A stretch of 64,000 nt of DNA from Streptomyces sp. NBC_00663 (GCF_036226885.1 NZ_CP109027.1:8432001-8496000), one strand, 5' to 3'. Positions 49,176-57,600 are shown, numbered from the stretch's first letter. Translations and numbers: made by a program. The notes: a model not told the origin generated them from the sequence alone.

Positions 49176-50242
49176 ACCCTCCCCGGACCGACGCCCGACG
49201 TCACCACGACCCGGACAGCAGGGGCTTCGCGAGCGACAACTACGCCGGCGCCCACCCGGAGGTGCTCGCCGCCCTGGCCCTGGCCAACGGCGGGCACCAG
49301 GTCGCCTACGGCGAGGACGACTACACCGAGAACCTCCAGGCGATCATCCGCAGCCACTTCGGGCCCACGGCGGAGGCCTTCCCGGTCTTCAACGGGACCG
49401 GCGCCAACGTCGTCGCGCTCCAGGCTGTCACCGACCGCTGGGGCGCGGTGATCTGCGCCGAGAGCGCCCACATCAACGTCGACGAGGGCGGGGCGCCGGA
49501 GCGGATGGGCGGCCTGAAGCTGCTGACCGTCCCCACCCCCGACGGCAAGCTCACCCCCGAGCTGATCGACCGGCAGGCGTACGGCTGGGACGACGAGCAC
49601 CGCGCGATGCCGCAGGTCGTCTCGATCACCCAGAGCACGGAGCTCGGCACCCTCTACACACCGGACGAGATCCGCGCGATCTGCGACCACGCCCACGCGC
49701 ACGGCATGAAGGTGCACCTCGACGGCTCCCGCATAGCCAACGCGGCCGCGTCCCTCGACGTCCCCATGCGGACGTTCACCAACGCGGTCGGGGTCGACAT
49801 CCTCTCCCTCGGCGGGACGAAGAACGGCGCACTGTTCGGCGAGGCGGTCGTGGTGATCAACCAGGACGCGGTCTCCCACATGAAGCACCTGCGCAAGCTG
49901 TCCATGCAGCTCGCCTCCAAGATGCGCTTCGTGTCGGTGCAGTTGGAGGCCCTGCTCGCCAAGGACCTGTGGCTGCGCAACGCCCGACACGCCAACGAGA
50001 TGGCCCAGCGGCTGGCCGAGGGCGTCCGCGCCGTGCACGGCGTCGAGATCCTCTACCCGGTCCAGGCCAACGGCGTCTTCGCCCGGCTCCCGCACGACGT
50101 GAGCCTCCGCCTCCAGAAGCGCTTCCGCTTCTACTTCTGGGACGAGAACGCGGGCGTTGTCCGCTGGATGTGCGCCTTCGACACGACCGAGGACGACGTG
50201 GACGCCTTCGTGGCGGCTCTCAAGGAGGAGATGGCGCACTAG
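49172..50242 (+). CDS. PLP-dependent threonine-aldolase/beta-eliminating-lyase family enzyme
   Basis: This 356-residue fold-type I PLP enzyme has FASDNYAGAHPEVLAAL, the phosphate/ring motifs FNGTGANVVAL and ESAHINVDEGGAPE, HLDGSRIANAAASL (PLP Asp) and SLGGTKNGALFGEAVV with the Schiff-base Lys near residue 216. Low-specificity threonine aldolases split beta-hydroxy-amino acids to glycine and an aldehyde; others in the family eliminate the beta-substituent. GTG 49172 overlaps the SDR stop by 4 bp, so it is translationally coupled. With the SDR it could handle a beta-hydroxy-amino-acid intermediate. Confidence 0.9.
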   Translation: MNPPRTDARRHHDPDSRGFASDNYAGAHPEVLAALALANGGHQVAYGEDDYTENLQAIIRSHFGPTAEAFPVFNGTGANVVALQAVTDRWGAVICAESAHINVDEGGAPERMGGLKLLTVPTPDGKLTPELIDRQAYGWDDEHRAMPQVVSITQSTELGTLYTPDEIRAICDHAHAHGMKVHLDGSRIANAAASLDVPMRTFTNAVGVDILSLGGTKNGALFGEAVVVINQDAVSHMKHLRKLSMQLASKMRFVSVQLEALLAKDLWLRNARHANEMAQRLAEGVRAVHGVEILYPVQANGVFARLPHDVSLRLQKRFRFYFWDENAGVVRWMCAFDTTEDDVDAFVAALKEEMAH

Positions 50243-50296
50243 GGGCGCGGCAGGACAAGTCATGGATGCATAGGTATGCGGTCACCCGGAAAAGAA

Positions 50297-50326
50297 TTGA
50301 CTATCGGGTGATCGTCTTCCTATGCT
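50297..50326 (+). promoter_or_regulatory. Promoter TTGACT-N18-TATGCT, leaderless transcript
   Basis: The -10 ends 8 nt before ATG 50335, so transcription should start at or within 1-2 nt of the start codon. There is no ribosome site in front of that ATG, which fits a leaderless mRNA. Confidence 0.65.
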
Positions 50327-50334
50327 CTGCGGGC

Positions 50335-50928
50335 ATGGAGCTGATCCAGAACACCCCTGACCTGTCCGCGTATCTCGCCGCCGACGAGGTCATCGACCAT
50401 GACCACCCGCTGGTGCGGGAGACCGCCGCGCGCCTCGCCCGGCAAGCCGAGGACTCGTATGCCTATGCACGGCTGGCCTTCGAGTTCGTGCGCGACACGA
50501 TTCCCCACTCCGCCGACAGCTCAGACATGCGCGTCACCTGGCGGGCCTCCGACGTCCTGGAGCAGGGCACCGGCATCTGCTACGCCAAGTCCCACGCGCT
50601 GGCGGCGCTGCTGCGCGCCGAGGACATTCCGACGGCCCTCTGTTATCAGCGGCTGGCGCATGACGACGGCAGCGGGCATGCCGTGCACGGGCTGATCGCG
50701 GTGCGGTTCAACGGAGCCTGGCATCGACAGGATCCGCGCGGGAACAAGGCGGGCGTGGACGCGCGGTTCTCCCTCGACGGGGAGCGGCTGGCCTGGGTGC
50801 CCGACCCCGAGTCCAATGAGGTGGACTATCCAGTCCTGTACGCTGAACCTCACCCGGTCGTCCTGAGCGTCCTCAAGGCCGCCACCGACCGGCCCCACCT
50901 GTGGAAGACGCTCCCCACCGAACTCTGA
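50335..50928 (+). CDS. Transglutaminase-like cysteine protease-fold protein
   Basis: This 197-residue protein has the transglutaminase-core triad: Cys82 in QGTGICYAKSHALAALLR, His in GHAVHGLIAV (about residue 119) and Asp in WHRQDPRGNK (about 136). It is cytoplasmic. Bacterial members act as proteases, peptidases or protein cross-linkers; substrate unknown. ATG 50335 matches the leaderless promoter. The B3/B4 gene follows after 8 bp and is probably in the same transcript. Confidence 0.88.
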   Translation: MELIQNTPDLSAYLAADEVIDHDHPLVRETAARLARQAEDSYAYARLAFEFVRDTIPHSADSSDMRVTWRASDVLEQGTGICYAKSHALAALLRAEDIPTALCYQRLAHDDGSGHAVHGLIAVRFNGAWHRQDPRGNKAGVDARFSLDGERLAWVPDPESNEVDYPVLYAEPHPVVLSVLKAATDRPHLWKTLPTEL

Positions 50929-50936
50929 GGCAGGCG

Positions 50937-51641
50937 ATGACCTTCTCCCTCACTGTGTCCGACGAGGTCCGCGCCCTCGCGCCCGGCTTCACCCACGTCG
51001 CCATCGAGGCGTACGGCCTGGTCAACGGGCCGAGCACCGACGCCAGTTCGGCGCTCCTCGACGACGCGGCCCGCAGGCTGGCCGTACGCCTGGACGGGCG
51101 CGCCCCGCACGAGGACCCGCACATGGCGGCGTGGCGCGAGGTGTACACGGCGTTCGGGTCGAAGCCGTCGCGGACCCGCAACTCGGCGGAGGCGCTGGCG
51201 AAGAGGGCGTCGGCGGACGGCGGACTGCCCCGGATCAACCTCCTCGTCGACCTCTACAACGCCATCAGCGTCGCCCATCTCATCCCGGTCGGCGGCGAGG
51301 ACATCGACCGCATCCAGGGTGGGATGCGGCTCGTACGGGCGGGCGGTGACGAGGACTTCGTGACCGTCGCCGGAGGCGAGGAGCTCGTCGAGCACCCCGA
51401 CGCCGGTGAGGTGGTGTGGCGCGACGAGCTGGGGGTGACCTGCCGCCGCTGGAACTGGCGCCAGGGTCCGCGCACCCGGCTCACCGAGGAGACCGTCTCG
51501 GGCATCTTCCTCCTGGAGAGCCTCGCCCCGATGCCGGTCGTCGAGGTCGAGCAGGCCGGCGCCGAACTCGCCGAGCTGCTGGAGAAGTTCAGTCCCGGGG
51601 CGCGCATCGAGGTGCACGCGGCCGACCCGGTGCGCGGCTGA
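50937..51641 (+). CDS. Stand-alone B3/B4 (PheRS-beta editing-like) domain protein
   Basis: This 234-residue protein has the B3/B4 fold of the phenylalanyl-tRNA synthetase beta subunit: FGSKPSRTRNSAEALAKRA, LPRINLLVDLYNAISVAHLIPVGGEDIDRIQG and GEVVWRDELGVTCRRWNWRQGPRTRLTEET. In PheRS this domain deacylates mischarged Tyr-tRNA(Phe). Stand-alone copies may act as trans-editing factors, which is inference. ATG 50937 follows GAGG. It lies 8 bp after the transglutaminase gene. Confidence 0.87.
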   Translation: MTFSLTVSDEVRALAPGFTHVAIEAYGLVNGPSTDASSALLDDAARRLAVRLDGRAPHEDPHMAAWREVYTAFGSKPSRTRNSAEALAKRASADGGLPRINLLVDLYNAISVAHLIPVGGEDIDRIQGGMRLVRAGGDEDFVTVAGGEELVEHPDAGEVVWRDELGVTCRRWNWRQGPRTRLTEETVSGIFLLESLAPMPVVEVEQAGAELAELLEKFSPGARIEVHAADPVRG

Positions 51642-51668
51642 GCCGTCGCGGTCGTTAATCTCCCGGGT

Positions 51669-52862
51669 ATGCATGACGGGGGAACAGAAGAGAACACCAC
51701 CAGTACCGAAGAGCGGCCCGAGCGACCCCTCGCCCGGCTGAGGAAGCACTGGCTGCTGACCTCGGCCGTGGCGCTGGCCCTCCTGACGACCGCCACGGCC
51801 GTGCCGATCGTCCTCGCGGACTCCGGCGACGACGCTCCCTGCCAGGAGATCCCCACCTCGACCCGCGCCCTCGCGAAGAGCCCGGCCGCCGCCACCCGCG
51901 CGCTCGACCCCGGCGACAACATGTCCCGTTACGACGCCGTGCGTGAGCTGCTGATCCACGAGAACCCGTGCGGCGACGGCGGCGAGGTGCTCGGGCAGGT
52001 CGTCGACGCCGCCACCCGGGCCACGGCCGAGGGCAGGCCGCACACCCTCGCCCAGGCCCGTGCCGCGTACGCCGTGATCGCCGCGTTCGACGACGAGCCC
52101 GTGCCCGACGGGGCGGCACCCGGCGTGGCCCGCGTCCTCGCCGAGTACGTGGTGGACGCCAACCGCTTCCTGAGCCCCGACCGTGACGCGTACAGCCCGG
52201 CCGTGGACGCCGTGGCGGCCGCACCGGACGAGACCGGCTGGACGTCCTACGGCCGCTTCCTGGCCCCGGACGAGGCGCACGCCGACTTCGAGCACACCGA
52301 GCCCTCCTCGGACGTACGGGCGGACCCGGAGTACCTGGTCGGTGAACTGGCCAAGGATCCCGAGGCGTTCGCGATCCTCTACGACGCCGAACGCGCGTAC
52401 TTCGCCTACTACCTCGAACGCCTCACCCGCGAGGGCGGCGACCCCGACTACCGCCCGGGCAAGGAGAAGGACGGCAGCACGACGTCGACGACGACCTGGG
52501 CCGACATCGACCTGGAACACCTCACCGACCGCATCGGCAGCCTCATGAACCACCGGGCGCGGTACGTCAGGGACGGCACGATCCCCGACCTCGCGGCCTT
52601 CGACAAGGCCGTAAGGCAGCACACGCGCGGCGCCTACCGGGCGGCCACCCGGCAGGTGAGCAGCCGGCCGGTCATGGGGGACATCGCCGAGCGGCCGGTC
52701 TCCGGACCCCTGAACGGGGACCTGACGGACGGTCGGCACCAGCTGTTCACCGTCCTCGAAGCCTGGGTAAAGGCGCGCAAGGTGCCGACGGAACGCGCGG
52801 CACAGCTACGGCAGTTGATCGACGACCGGTACGTCAGGGCGCTCTGGCTGACGTCACACTGA
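51669..52862 (+). CDS. Membrane-anchored or exported protein of unknown function
   Basis: This 397-residue protein has a cytoplasmic N terminus of about 28 residues, one hydrophobic helix (LLTSAVALALLTTATAVPIVL, about 29-49) and a mostly helical, acidic external part with two Cys (DAPCQEIP and HENPCGDGG). No domain is recognised. Clusters of Asp/Glu, Tyr and Arg (AILYDAERAYFAYYLERLTREGG) suggest a helical bundle. It starts 27 bp after the B3/B4 gene on the same strand and converges with the next gene, ending 18 bp away. Confidence 0.75.
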   Translation: MHDGGTEENTTSTEERPERPLARLRKHWLLTSAVALALLTTATAVPIVLADSGDDAPCQEIPTSTRALAKSPAAATRALDPGDNMSRYDAVRELLIHENPCGDGGEVLGQVVDAATRATAEGRPHTLAQARAAYAVIAAFDDEPVPDGAAPGVARVLAEYVVDANRFLSPDRDAYSPAVDAVAAAPDETGWTSYGRFLAPDEAHADFEHTEPSSDVRADPEYLVGELAKDPEAFAILYDAERAYFAYYLERLTREGGDPDYRPGKEKDGSTTSTTTWADIDLEHLTDRIGSLMNHRARYVRDGTIPDLAAFDKAVRQHTRGAYRAATRQVSSRPVMGDIAERPVSGPLNGDLTDGRHQLFTVLEAWVKARKVPTERAAQLRQLIDDRYVRALWLTSH

Positions 52863-52880
52863 ACCGGGGGCGGCTCCGGT

Positions 52881-53906
52881 TCAGCCGCCGAGGCTCAGCT
52901 CCGTGCAGCCCCGCTGCCCGGCCTGGGCCTTGGCGAAGGCCGCCAACAGCTTCCGCTTCTCCTTCTCCCCGACGCCGGGGACGTTCTTGTCGGCGCTGAG
53001 CGCGAAGTTGGCGGCCTCGCCGTCGCAACGGGCGGTCGCCGTACGGGCATCGGGTTCGCGCCGCTGCTGCTCGGCGAGCAGACGGTTGCTCCAGTCGCCG
53101 TACCAGGCGGCGAACCACATACGGGGCTCCCACTCGCCGGAGTCGGCGTCCCGCGCGTACAGATCGCAACGGCCCACCGGGCCCGCGTCGTTCATGAGCA
53201 CCGCCACCCGCCACTGTGAGGTCTTGAACTCTCCCGCCTTCAGCGCCCAGCCGCACGCGGTGTCGCCCGCGTCGGCGAGCGGCACCGTCCTGGGGTCCTC
53301 CTGCGGATCCGTCGGCGCGGCGTCCCCGCCGGGCGCCTTGAGCGGTGCGGCGCCGCAACCGAGGCGGTCGGACGCGGAGTTGGTGAGCGCCACCGCCGTC
53401 TCGTAGGCGGCGGGCGTGCCGCGCAGGGCGTCCCGGCCGAGCCAGGTGCGGACCAGCAGCTTGCGTTGCCGTCCCTCGTCGTCCTTCCCCAACTCGGGAC
53501 AGGGGACGAGGAACTGGAGGGCGCCGTACTTGTCGACGTAGCCGGGCAGCCCGTCGGCCATCGGTCCCACGCGGTCGAACCCGGACTCGGAGAGGACCGT
53601 CATGAACTCCCGGTCCACGTCGTCCCGCCGGGTGTACGCCTCCGTCTCCAGCAGCCGGTCGTCGCGCACGTCGTCGCCGTCGAAGCCGACGGAGCAGCCG
53701 TAGTCGCCCAGTTCCTCGTGGGTCGCGGACGTGGCGTCCTTGAAGTGGTCGCCGTCGCGCCCGAGTTCACGCACCGCGTCGACGGGCAGCGCCCCGTCGC
53801 AGGCCGTACGCAGCAGCCACCAGTCCTGCGCGTAAGGAGTGGCGATCCAGCCGCCCACCCCCAGCACGACCGCAGCCGACACCGACACCTTGACCCAGCG
53901 CCGCAT
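52881..53906 (-). CDS. Membrane-anchored protein of unknown function
   Basis: This 341-residue protein has an N-terminal hydrophobic helix (about 7-24) and an external part with evenly spaced Cys residues (RTACDGALP, YGCSVGF, LVPCPEL, LGCGAAP, TACGWAL, GRCDLY, ARCDGEA, GCTEL), so it is probably disulfide-bonded. The two halves look similar in layout, each with a Cys-Gly/Asp motif and a conserved WR/W segment, suggesting a duplicated domain. No family recognised. ATG 53906 is chosen; an upstream GTG at 53930 gives 8 more residues. Confidence 0.75.
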   Translation of the reverse strand: MRRWVKVSVSAAVVLGVGGWIATPYAQDWWLLRTACDGALPVDAVRELGRDGDHFKDATSATHEELGDYGCSVGFDGDDVRDDRLLETEAYTRRDDVDREFMTVLSESGFDRVGPMADGLPGYVDKYGALQFLVPCPELGKDDEGRQRKLLVRTWLGRDALRGTPAAYETAVALTNSASDRLGCGAAPLKAPGGDAAPTDPQEDPRTVPLADAGDTACGWALKAGEFKTSQWRVAVLMNDAGPVGRCDLYARDADSGEWEPRMWFAAWYGDWSNRLLAEQQRREPDARTATARCDGEAANFALSADKNVPGVGEKEKRKLLAAFAKAQAGQRGCTELSLGG

Positions 53907-53999
53907 TCCTTGCCCCCGTTGTACGTCCACCCTTTTACGGGCGGGACCCTATCGGTCGGGCGGTGGAGCGGGTGGCGCGGGTCCGTGCTGGTCCGGGGG

Positions 54000-54728
54000 T
54001 CAGCGGGCCTCGGCGGCCTTGACCTCTTCCGGGGTGGGGGCCGTACCGCCGAGGTGGGCCGGCATCCACCAGGTGTCGTTGGCGTCCTTGGGGCGGACCG
54101 GGTAGGCGCGCTGGGCGGCCTCCAGCAACTCCTGGACGCGCTCGCGCAGTTGGCGGGTGATCGCGCCCGCGTACTTGTCCTTGGGAGCTTCGAGCGGCTC
54201 GCCGACCCGGATCGTGATCGGGGTGTGGCTGCGCTTGAAGTTGCGCGGGTGCCCCTTGGTCCACAGCCGCTGAGTGCCCCACAGCGCCATCGGGATCAGC
54301 GGCACGCCCGCCTCCTGCGCCAGGCGCGCGGCACCCGACTTGAAGGACTTGAGCGTGAACGACTGCGAGATCGTGGCCTCCGGGAAGACGCCGACGATCT
54401 CACCGGAGCGCAGCGACTCCAGCGCGTGCTGGTAGGCCGCCTCACCCTGCTTGCGGTCCACGGGGATGTGCTTCATCCCGCGCATCAGCGGACCGGAGAC
54501 CTTGTGCCGGAACACCGACTCCTTCGCCATGAACCGCACGAGACGCTTCTGCGGGAGCGCCGCCAGCCCGTCGAAAATGAAGTCCAGGTAGCTGATGTGA
54601 TTGCTCACCAGCACGGCGCCGCCAGAGAGCGGGATGTTCTCCGAACCCTTGCAGTCGATCTTCAGGTCCCACGCCTTGAACAGCGTGCGGGCGAGGCCGA
54701 CGACAGGTCGGTAGACAAGCTCTGCCAT
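54000..54728 (-). CDS. 1-acyl-sn-glycerol-3-phosphate acyltransferase (PlsC-like)
   Basis: This 242-residue acyltransferase has the H-x4-D block VSNHISYLDFIF, block II FMAKESVFRHK, block III VGVFPEATISQS (FPEGTxS variant) and block IV VPLIPMALWG. It acylates lysophosphatidic acid or a related lipid at the membrane. ATG 54728 begins the conserved part (MAELVYRPVVGLARTLFKAW); the upstream frame to 54827 is not needed. No lipid genes are adjacent. Confidence 0.92.
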   Translation of the reverse strand: MAELVYRPVVGLARTLFKAWDLKIDCKGSENIPLSGGAVLVSNHISYLDFIFDGLAALPQKRLVRFMAKESVFRHKVSGPLMRGMKHIPVDRKQGEAAYQHALESLRSGEIVGVFPEATISQSFTLKSFKSGAARLAQEAGVPLIPMALWGTQRLWTKGHPRNFKRSHTPITIRVGEPLEAPKDKYAGAITRQLRERVQELLEAAQRAYPVRPKDANDTWWMPAHLGGTAPTPEEVKAAEAR

Positions 54729-54917
54729 GGACGGGGTGGACCCTTCCTTCTCTGCCTGGGAAAGGGGGTTCCCGGCGGGAAAGTTACGACACCGTAGGTT
54801 TACGGCATCTCGCAGATCGTGCCCCAAGAACGGGCGGGGGGCCAGCCCTGGTGCCCGTGAAGGGCGAGATCCTTGTCACGTCTGCTGCTTGATCCACCTC
54901 GGGCTTTTACGCCGCCT

Positions 54918-55334
54918 TTACTGCGCGCGTACGGTCACGCGCCGTACGAGCAGGTACATCTCGCACCCCAGGCAGTACCCGAACGCGGAGTTCAGGAAGG
55001 CCGCCGCGAGCGCCGCCCCGGTCGCCGCGAGTCCCAGCCAGGACGGTCCGACGCCGTACCCGACCAGACCGACGACCGCGAAGGCCAGGCCCACCGCCTG
55101 CGCGAACCGCGGCGGTTCGGGCGCCTCGAACTCCGTCGGCGGACCGATGCGGGGACGCACGACCTTCTTGAACACCCAGCCGTACGGCGAACGCCCCACC
55201 CCGCCCGCCGCGCCCAGCGCGAACGCCAGGGTCTGCCAGGCCAGGAGCCACACGCTGCCGGTGATCAGCACGACCGCCAGTACTAGGGTCGTCACGGCCG
55301 CCCCGAAGCGCGGTCCCCTCACATCGATGTCCAT
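54918..55334 (-). CDS. DUF4395 membrane protein with C-x-x-C motif
   Basis: This 138-residue membrane protein has four helices and the DUF4395 hallmarks: MDIDVRGPRFGAAVTTLVL, SPYGWVFKKVVRPRIGPP and a C-terminal FGYCLGCEMYLL with a CxxC pair. In many bacteria DUF4395 genes sit beside thioredoxin or rhodanese genes, as here with the divergent thioredoxin gene. A role in thiol/sulfur transfer across the membrane is inferred. ATG 55334 is the start; the ribosome site is weak. Confidence 0.9.
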   Translation of the reverse strand: MDIDVRGPRFGAAVTTLVLAVVLITGSVWLLAWQTLAFALGAAGGVGRSPYGWVFKKVVRPRIGPPTEFEAPEPPRFAQAVGLAFAVVGLVGYGVGPSWLGLAATGAALAAAFLNSAFGYCLGCEMYLLVRRVTVRAQ

Positions 55335-55410
55335 GAATCAAGCATTCCGCATGGAACGCTGTGCGTGGAGTCGGGAATCTTTGCAGTCTCGTGAACGCTG
55401 GAGCTGGGTG

Positions 55411-55824
55411 ATGGCCGGAGTCGTGGTGTGTGTGCTGGTGCTCGCCGCGGCGAGCGTCTACGGAGTGCTGCACAGGCAGCGGAGCGGGAGAGTACGGGTG
55501 CGCGGGCGCGACGACGACAAGCGGCTCGGCGCCGCCGAACTGGGCACGGAGTTGGGCGAGCGGGCCACCCTCGTCCAGTTCTCCAGTGCCTTCTGCGCGC
55601 CCTGCCGGGCCACCCGCAGGGTCCTCGGCGAGGTGGTCGACCTGGTCCCCGGCGTCGCCCACGTCGAGATCGACGCCGAGGCCCACCTGGATCTCGTCCG
55701 CGCCCTGGACATCCTCAAGACGCCGACCGTGCTGGTCCTCGACGCCGACGGCCGCGTGGTGCGGCGGGCCACCGGGCAGCCGCGCAAGGCGGATGTCATC
55801 GCGGCCCTCGGCGAGGCCGTGTGA
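55411..55824 (+). CDS. Membrane-anchored thioredoxin-family protein
   Basis: This 137-residue protein has one N-terminal transmembrane helix (GVVVCVLVLAAASVYGVL) and a thioredoxin domain with SSAFCAPCRATRRVL (active-site Cys62 and Cys65) and the cis-Pro loop ILKTPTVLVLD. The active site could face either side; the Arg-rich segment after the helix suggests the domain is inside. It reduces or relays disulfides. ATG 55411 follows GGAG; it is divergent from DUF4395, its usual partner. Confidence 0.88.
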   Translation: MAGVVVCVLVLAAASVYGVLHRQRSGRVRVRGRDDDKRLGAAELGTELGERATLVQFSSAFCAPCRATRRVLGEVVDLVPGVAHVEIDAEAHLDLVRALDILKTPTVLVLDADGRVVRRATGQPRKADVIAALGEAV

Positions 55825-55892
55825 CGGTGAGGCAGCTCCCATATGTCGGGACGTACTTGACTGGGCGCACCACCTATCGTCAGCCTGACCGT

Positions 55893-55973
55893 ATGCCTTC
55901 GGAACTCCTTCTCTTCGGGCGGGTCCACGTCGACCTGGCCCGCACCGCGAGCGCGCGCTGTCCGGGCTGTTGA
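55893..55973 (+). CDS. Cysteine-ended leader peptide (attenuator type)
   Basis: A 26-codon ORF reads MPSELLLFGRVHVDLARTAS then ARCPGC. The core HVDLxRxxS plus terminal Cys codons matches the actinobacterial leader peptides found before sulfur and cysteine genes, where slow translation of Cys codons is thought to control the downstream gene. It ends 44 bp before the flavin reductase. There is no ribosome site; a -10-like TATCGT at 55875-55880 implies a very short leader. It probably senses cysteine supply. Confidence 0.72.
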   Translation: MPSELLLFGRVHVDLARTASARCPGC

Positions 55974-56017
55974 GCAGCCACGGACCAGCTCGCCCCGCCT
56001 CGCAGAAGGACGACCCC

Positions 56018-56527
56018 ATGACGGCCACGCCGGACCTCCGCACCCCTCAGCTCGCCTCCCCCGACCTGCTGCGCTCCGTCTTCCGGCGGCACGCGGCGGG
56101 CGTCGCCGTGATCACCGCGCGTGGTGACGGCGGCCCGGTCGGCTTCACCGCCACCTCGCTCACCTCGGTCTCCGCCGAGCCGCCGATGCTGTCCTTCGGC
56201 ATCGGTACCGGTGCCTCCAGCTGGCCCGCGGTCTCCGGGGCCGAGCACGTCGGCGTCCACATACTCGGCGAGCACCAGCAGGAGCTGGCCGCCACCTTCG
56301 CCCGCAGCGGCGCCGACCGTTTCGGGGCGCCCACCGGCTGGCGCGAGGGGCCCGAGGGTGTTCCCGTCCTCGACGACGTCCTGGCCTGGCTGGTGTGCCG
56401 CGTCGTCGCGCGCGTGCCCGCCGGAGACCACCGGATCGTCCTCGCCGAGGTGCTCCTCGGCGACCCCGCAGGGCCTGGCCGTCCCCTCCTGTACCACCAG
56501 GGCGCGTTCAGCGGGCTGCGCGACTGA
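56018..56527 (+). CDS. Flavin reductase family protein
   Basis: This 169-residue protein has the FMN-binding split-barrel fold of flavin reductases: DLLRSVFRRHAAGVAVITARGDGGPVGFTATSLTSVSAEPPMLSFGIG, then HVGVHILGEHQQELAATFAR and a C-terminal RPLLYHQGAFSGL. It supplies reduced FMN to a monooxygenase, often for sulfonate or sulfide use. ATG 56018 follows AAGGA. A cysteine-ended leader peptide lies 44 bp upstream, so expression probably follows cysteine level. No partner oxygenase is adjacent. Confidence 0.92.
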   Translation: MTATPDLRTPQLASPDLLRSVFRRHAAGVAVITARGDGGPVGFTATSLTSVSAEPPMLSFGIGTGASSWPAVSGAEHVGVHILGEHQQELAATFARSGADRFGAPTGWREGPEGVPVLDDVLAWLVCRVVARVPAGDHRIVLAEVLLGDPAGPGRPLLYHQGAFSGLRD

Positions 56528-56705
56528 CGGCCGGCGCCGCATACCGACCCTCCTGCTGCGGGACCGTCGAGTTCCGATTACGCTGCGTTGCGAAGGTCAC
56601 AGTTCAAAGCGCTTGCTTAGCGGGAACGAACTGGGTGTACTGACGAGTAATATTTCGTTCGGAGCGCGGGCCGCCCCGATCGGGATCGGCCGCTTGGGGC
56701 GCCTA

Positions 56706-56727
56706 TGCTGCCTGCAAGTAGGCAGCA
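56706..56727. promoter_or_regulatory. Inverted repeat TGCTGCCT-N6-AGGCAGCA before etfB
   Basis: Perfect 8-bp arms lie 33 bp upstream of the etfB start, overlapping a TATGCT that could be a -10. A second -10-like TAATAT lies at 56648-56653. The gap 56528-56760 holds no gene. Confidence 0.5.
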
Positions 56728-56760
56728 CACAAATGTCGACGCAGCAGTAGGAGAGCCGGC

Positions 56761-57549
56761 GTGAGCTTGAGGATCGTTGTCACCGTGAAGTACGTGCCCG
56801 ACGCCACTGGCGACCGGCACTTCGCCGATGACCTGACCGTCGACCGTGAGGACGTGGACGGTCTGCTCTCCGAGCTGGACGAGTACGCGGTCGAGCAGGC
56901 GCTCCAGATCTCGGAGAACTCCGACGACGACGTGGAGATCACCGTTCTGACGGTGGGTCCGGAGGACGCCAAGGACGCGCTGCGCAAGGCGCTGTCCATG
57001 GGCGCGGACAAGGCGATCCACGTCGAGGACGACGACCTCCACGGCACCGACGCGATCGGCACCTCGCTGGTGCTCGCGAAGGCGATCGAGAAGGCCGGCT
57101 ACGACCTGGTCATCTCCGGCATGGCCTCCACCGACGGCACCGCCGGCATCGTCCCGGCGCTGGTCGCCGAGCGCCTGGGCGTCCCGCAGGTGACCCTGCT
57201 CTCCGAGGTCTCCGTCGAGGACGGCACGGTCAAGGGCCGCCGTGACGGCGACGCCGCGAGCGAGCAGCTGGAGGCGTCCCTGCCGGCCGTCGTGTCCGTC
57301 ACCGACCAGTCGGGCGAGGCGCGTTACCCGTCCTTCAAGGGCATCATGGCGGCCAAGAAGAAGCCGGTTCAGTCCTGGGACCTGGAGGACCTGGAGATCG
57401 ACGCCGAAGAGGTCGGTCTCGAGGGTGCCTGGACCAAGGTCGAGGACGCGGCGGCGCGTCCGGCTCGCACCGCCGGCACGATCGTCAAGGACGAGGGCGA
57501 GGGCGGCAAGCAGCTCGCTGAGTTCCTCGCGGGCCAGAAGTTCATCTGA
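56761..57549 (+). CDS. etfB: Electron transfer flavoprotein, beta subunit
   Basis: This 262-residue subunit starts with LRIVVTVKYVPDATGDRHFADDLTVDREDVDGLLSELDEYAVEQAL and has the AMP-binding region SGMASTDGTAGIVPALVAERLGVP and the recognition loop MAAKKKPVQSWDLEDL. With EtfA it carries electrons from acyl-CoA dehydrogenases to the quinone pool. GTG 56761 follows AGGAGA. etfA follows after 51 bp, so they form one transcript. The AidB-like acyl-CoA dehydrogenase is elsewhere in the window and not linked. Confidence 0.97.
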   Translation: MSLRIVVTVKYVPDATGDRHFADDLTVDREDVDGLLSELDEYAVEQALQISENSDDDVEITVLTVGPEDAKDALRKALSMGADKAIHVEDDDLHGTDAIGTSLVLAKAIEKAGYDLVISGMASTDGTAGIVPALVAERLGVPQVTLLSEVSVEDGTVKGRRDGDAASEQLEASLPAVVSVTDQSGEARYPSFKGIMAAKKKPVQSWDLEDLEIDAEEVGLEGAWTKVEDAAARPARTAGTIVKDEGEGGKQLAEFLAGQKFI

Positions 57550-57600
57550 GCCCGATTTCGCCGACCGCCCCTCATCTGATCCAAGCAGGAGAGCATTCCC

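Noticed and set aside
55857..55880. TTGACT/TATCGT as a standard promoter for the leader peptide
   Set aside because: The spacer is only 12 bp; TATCGT alone is kept as a possible -10.
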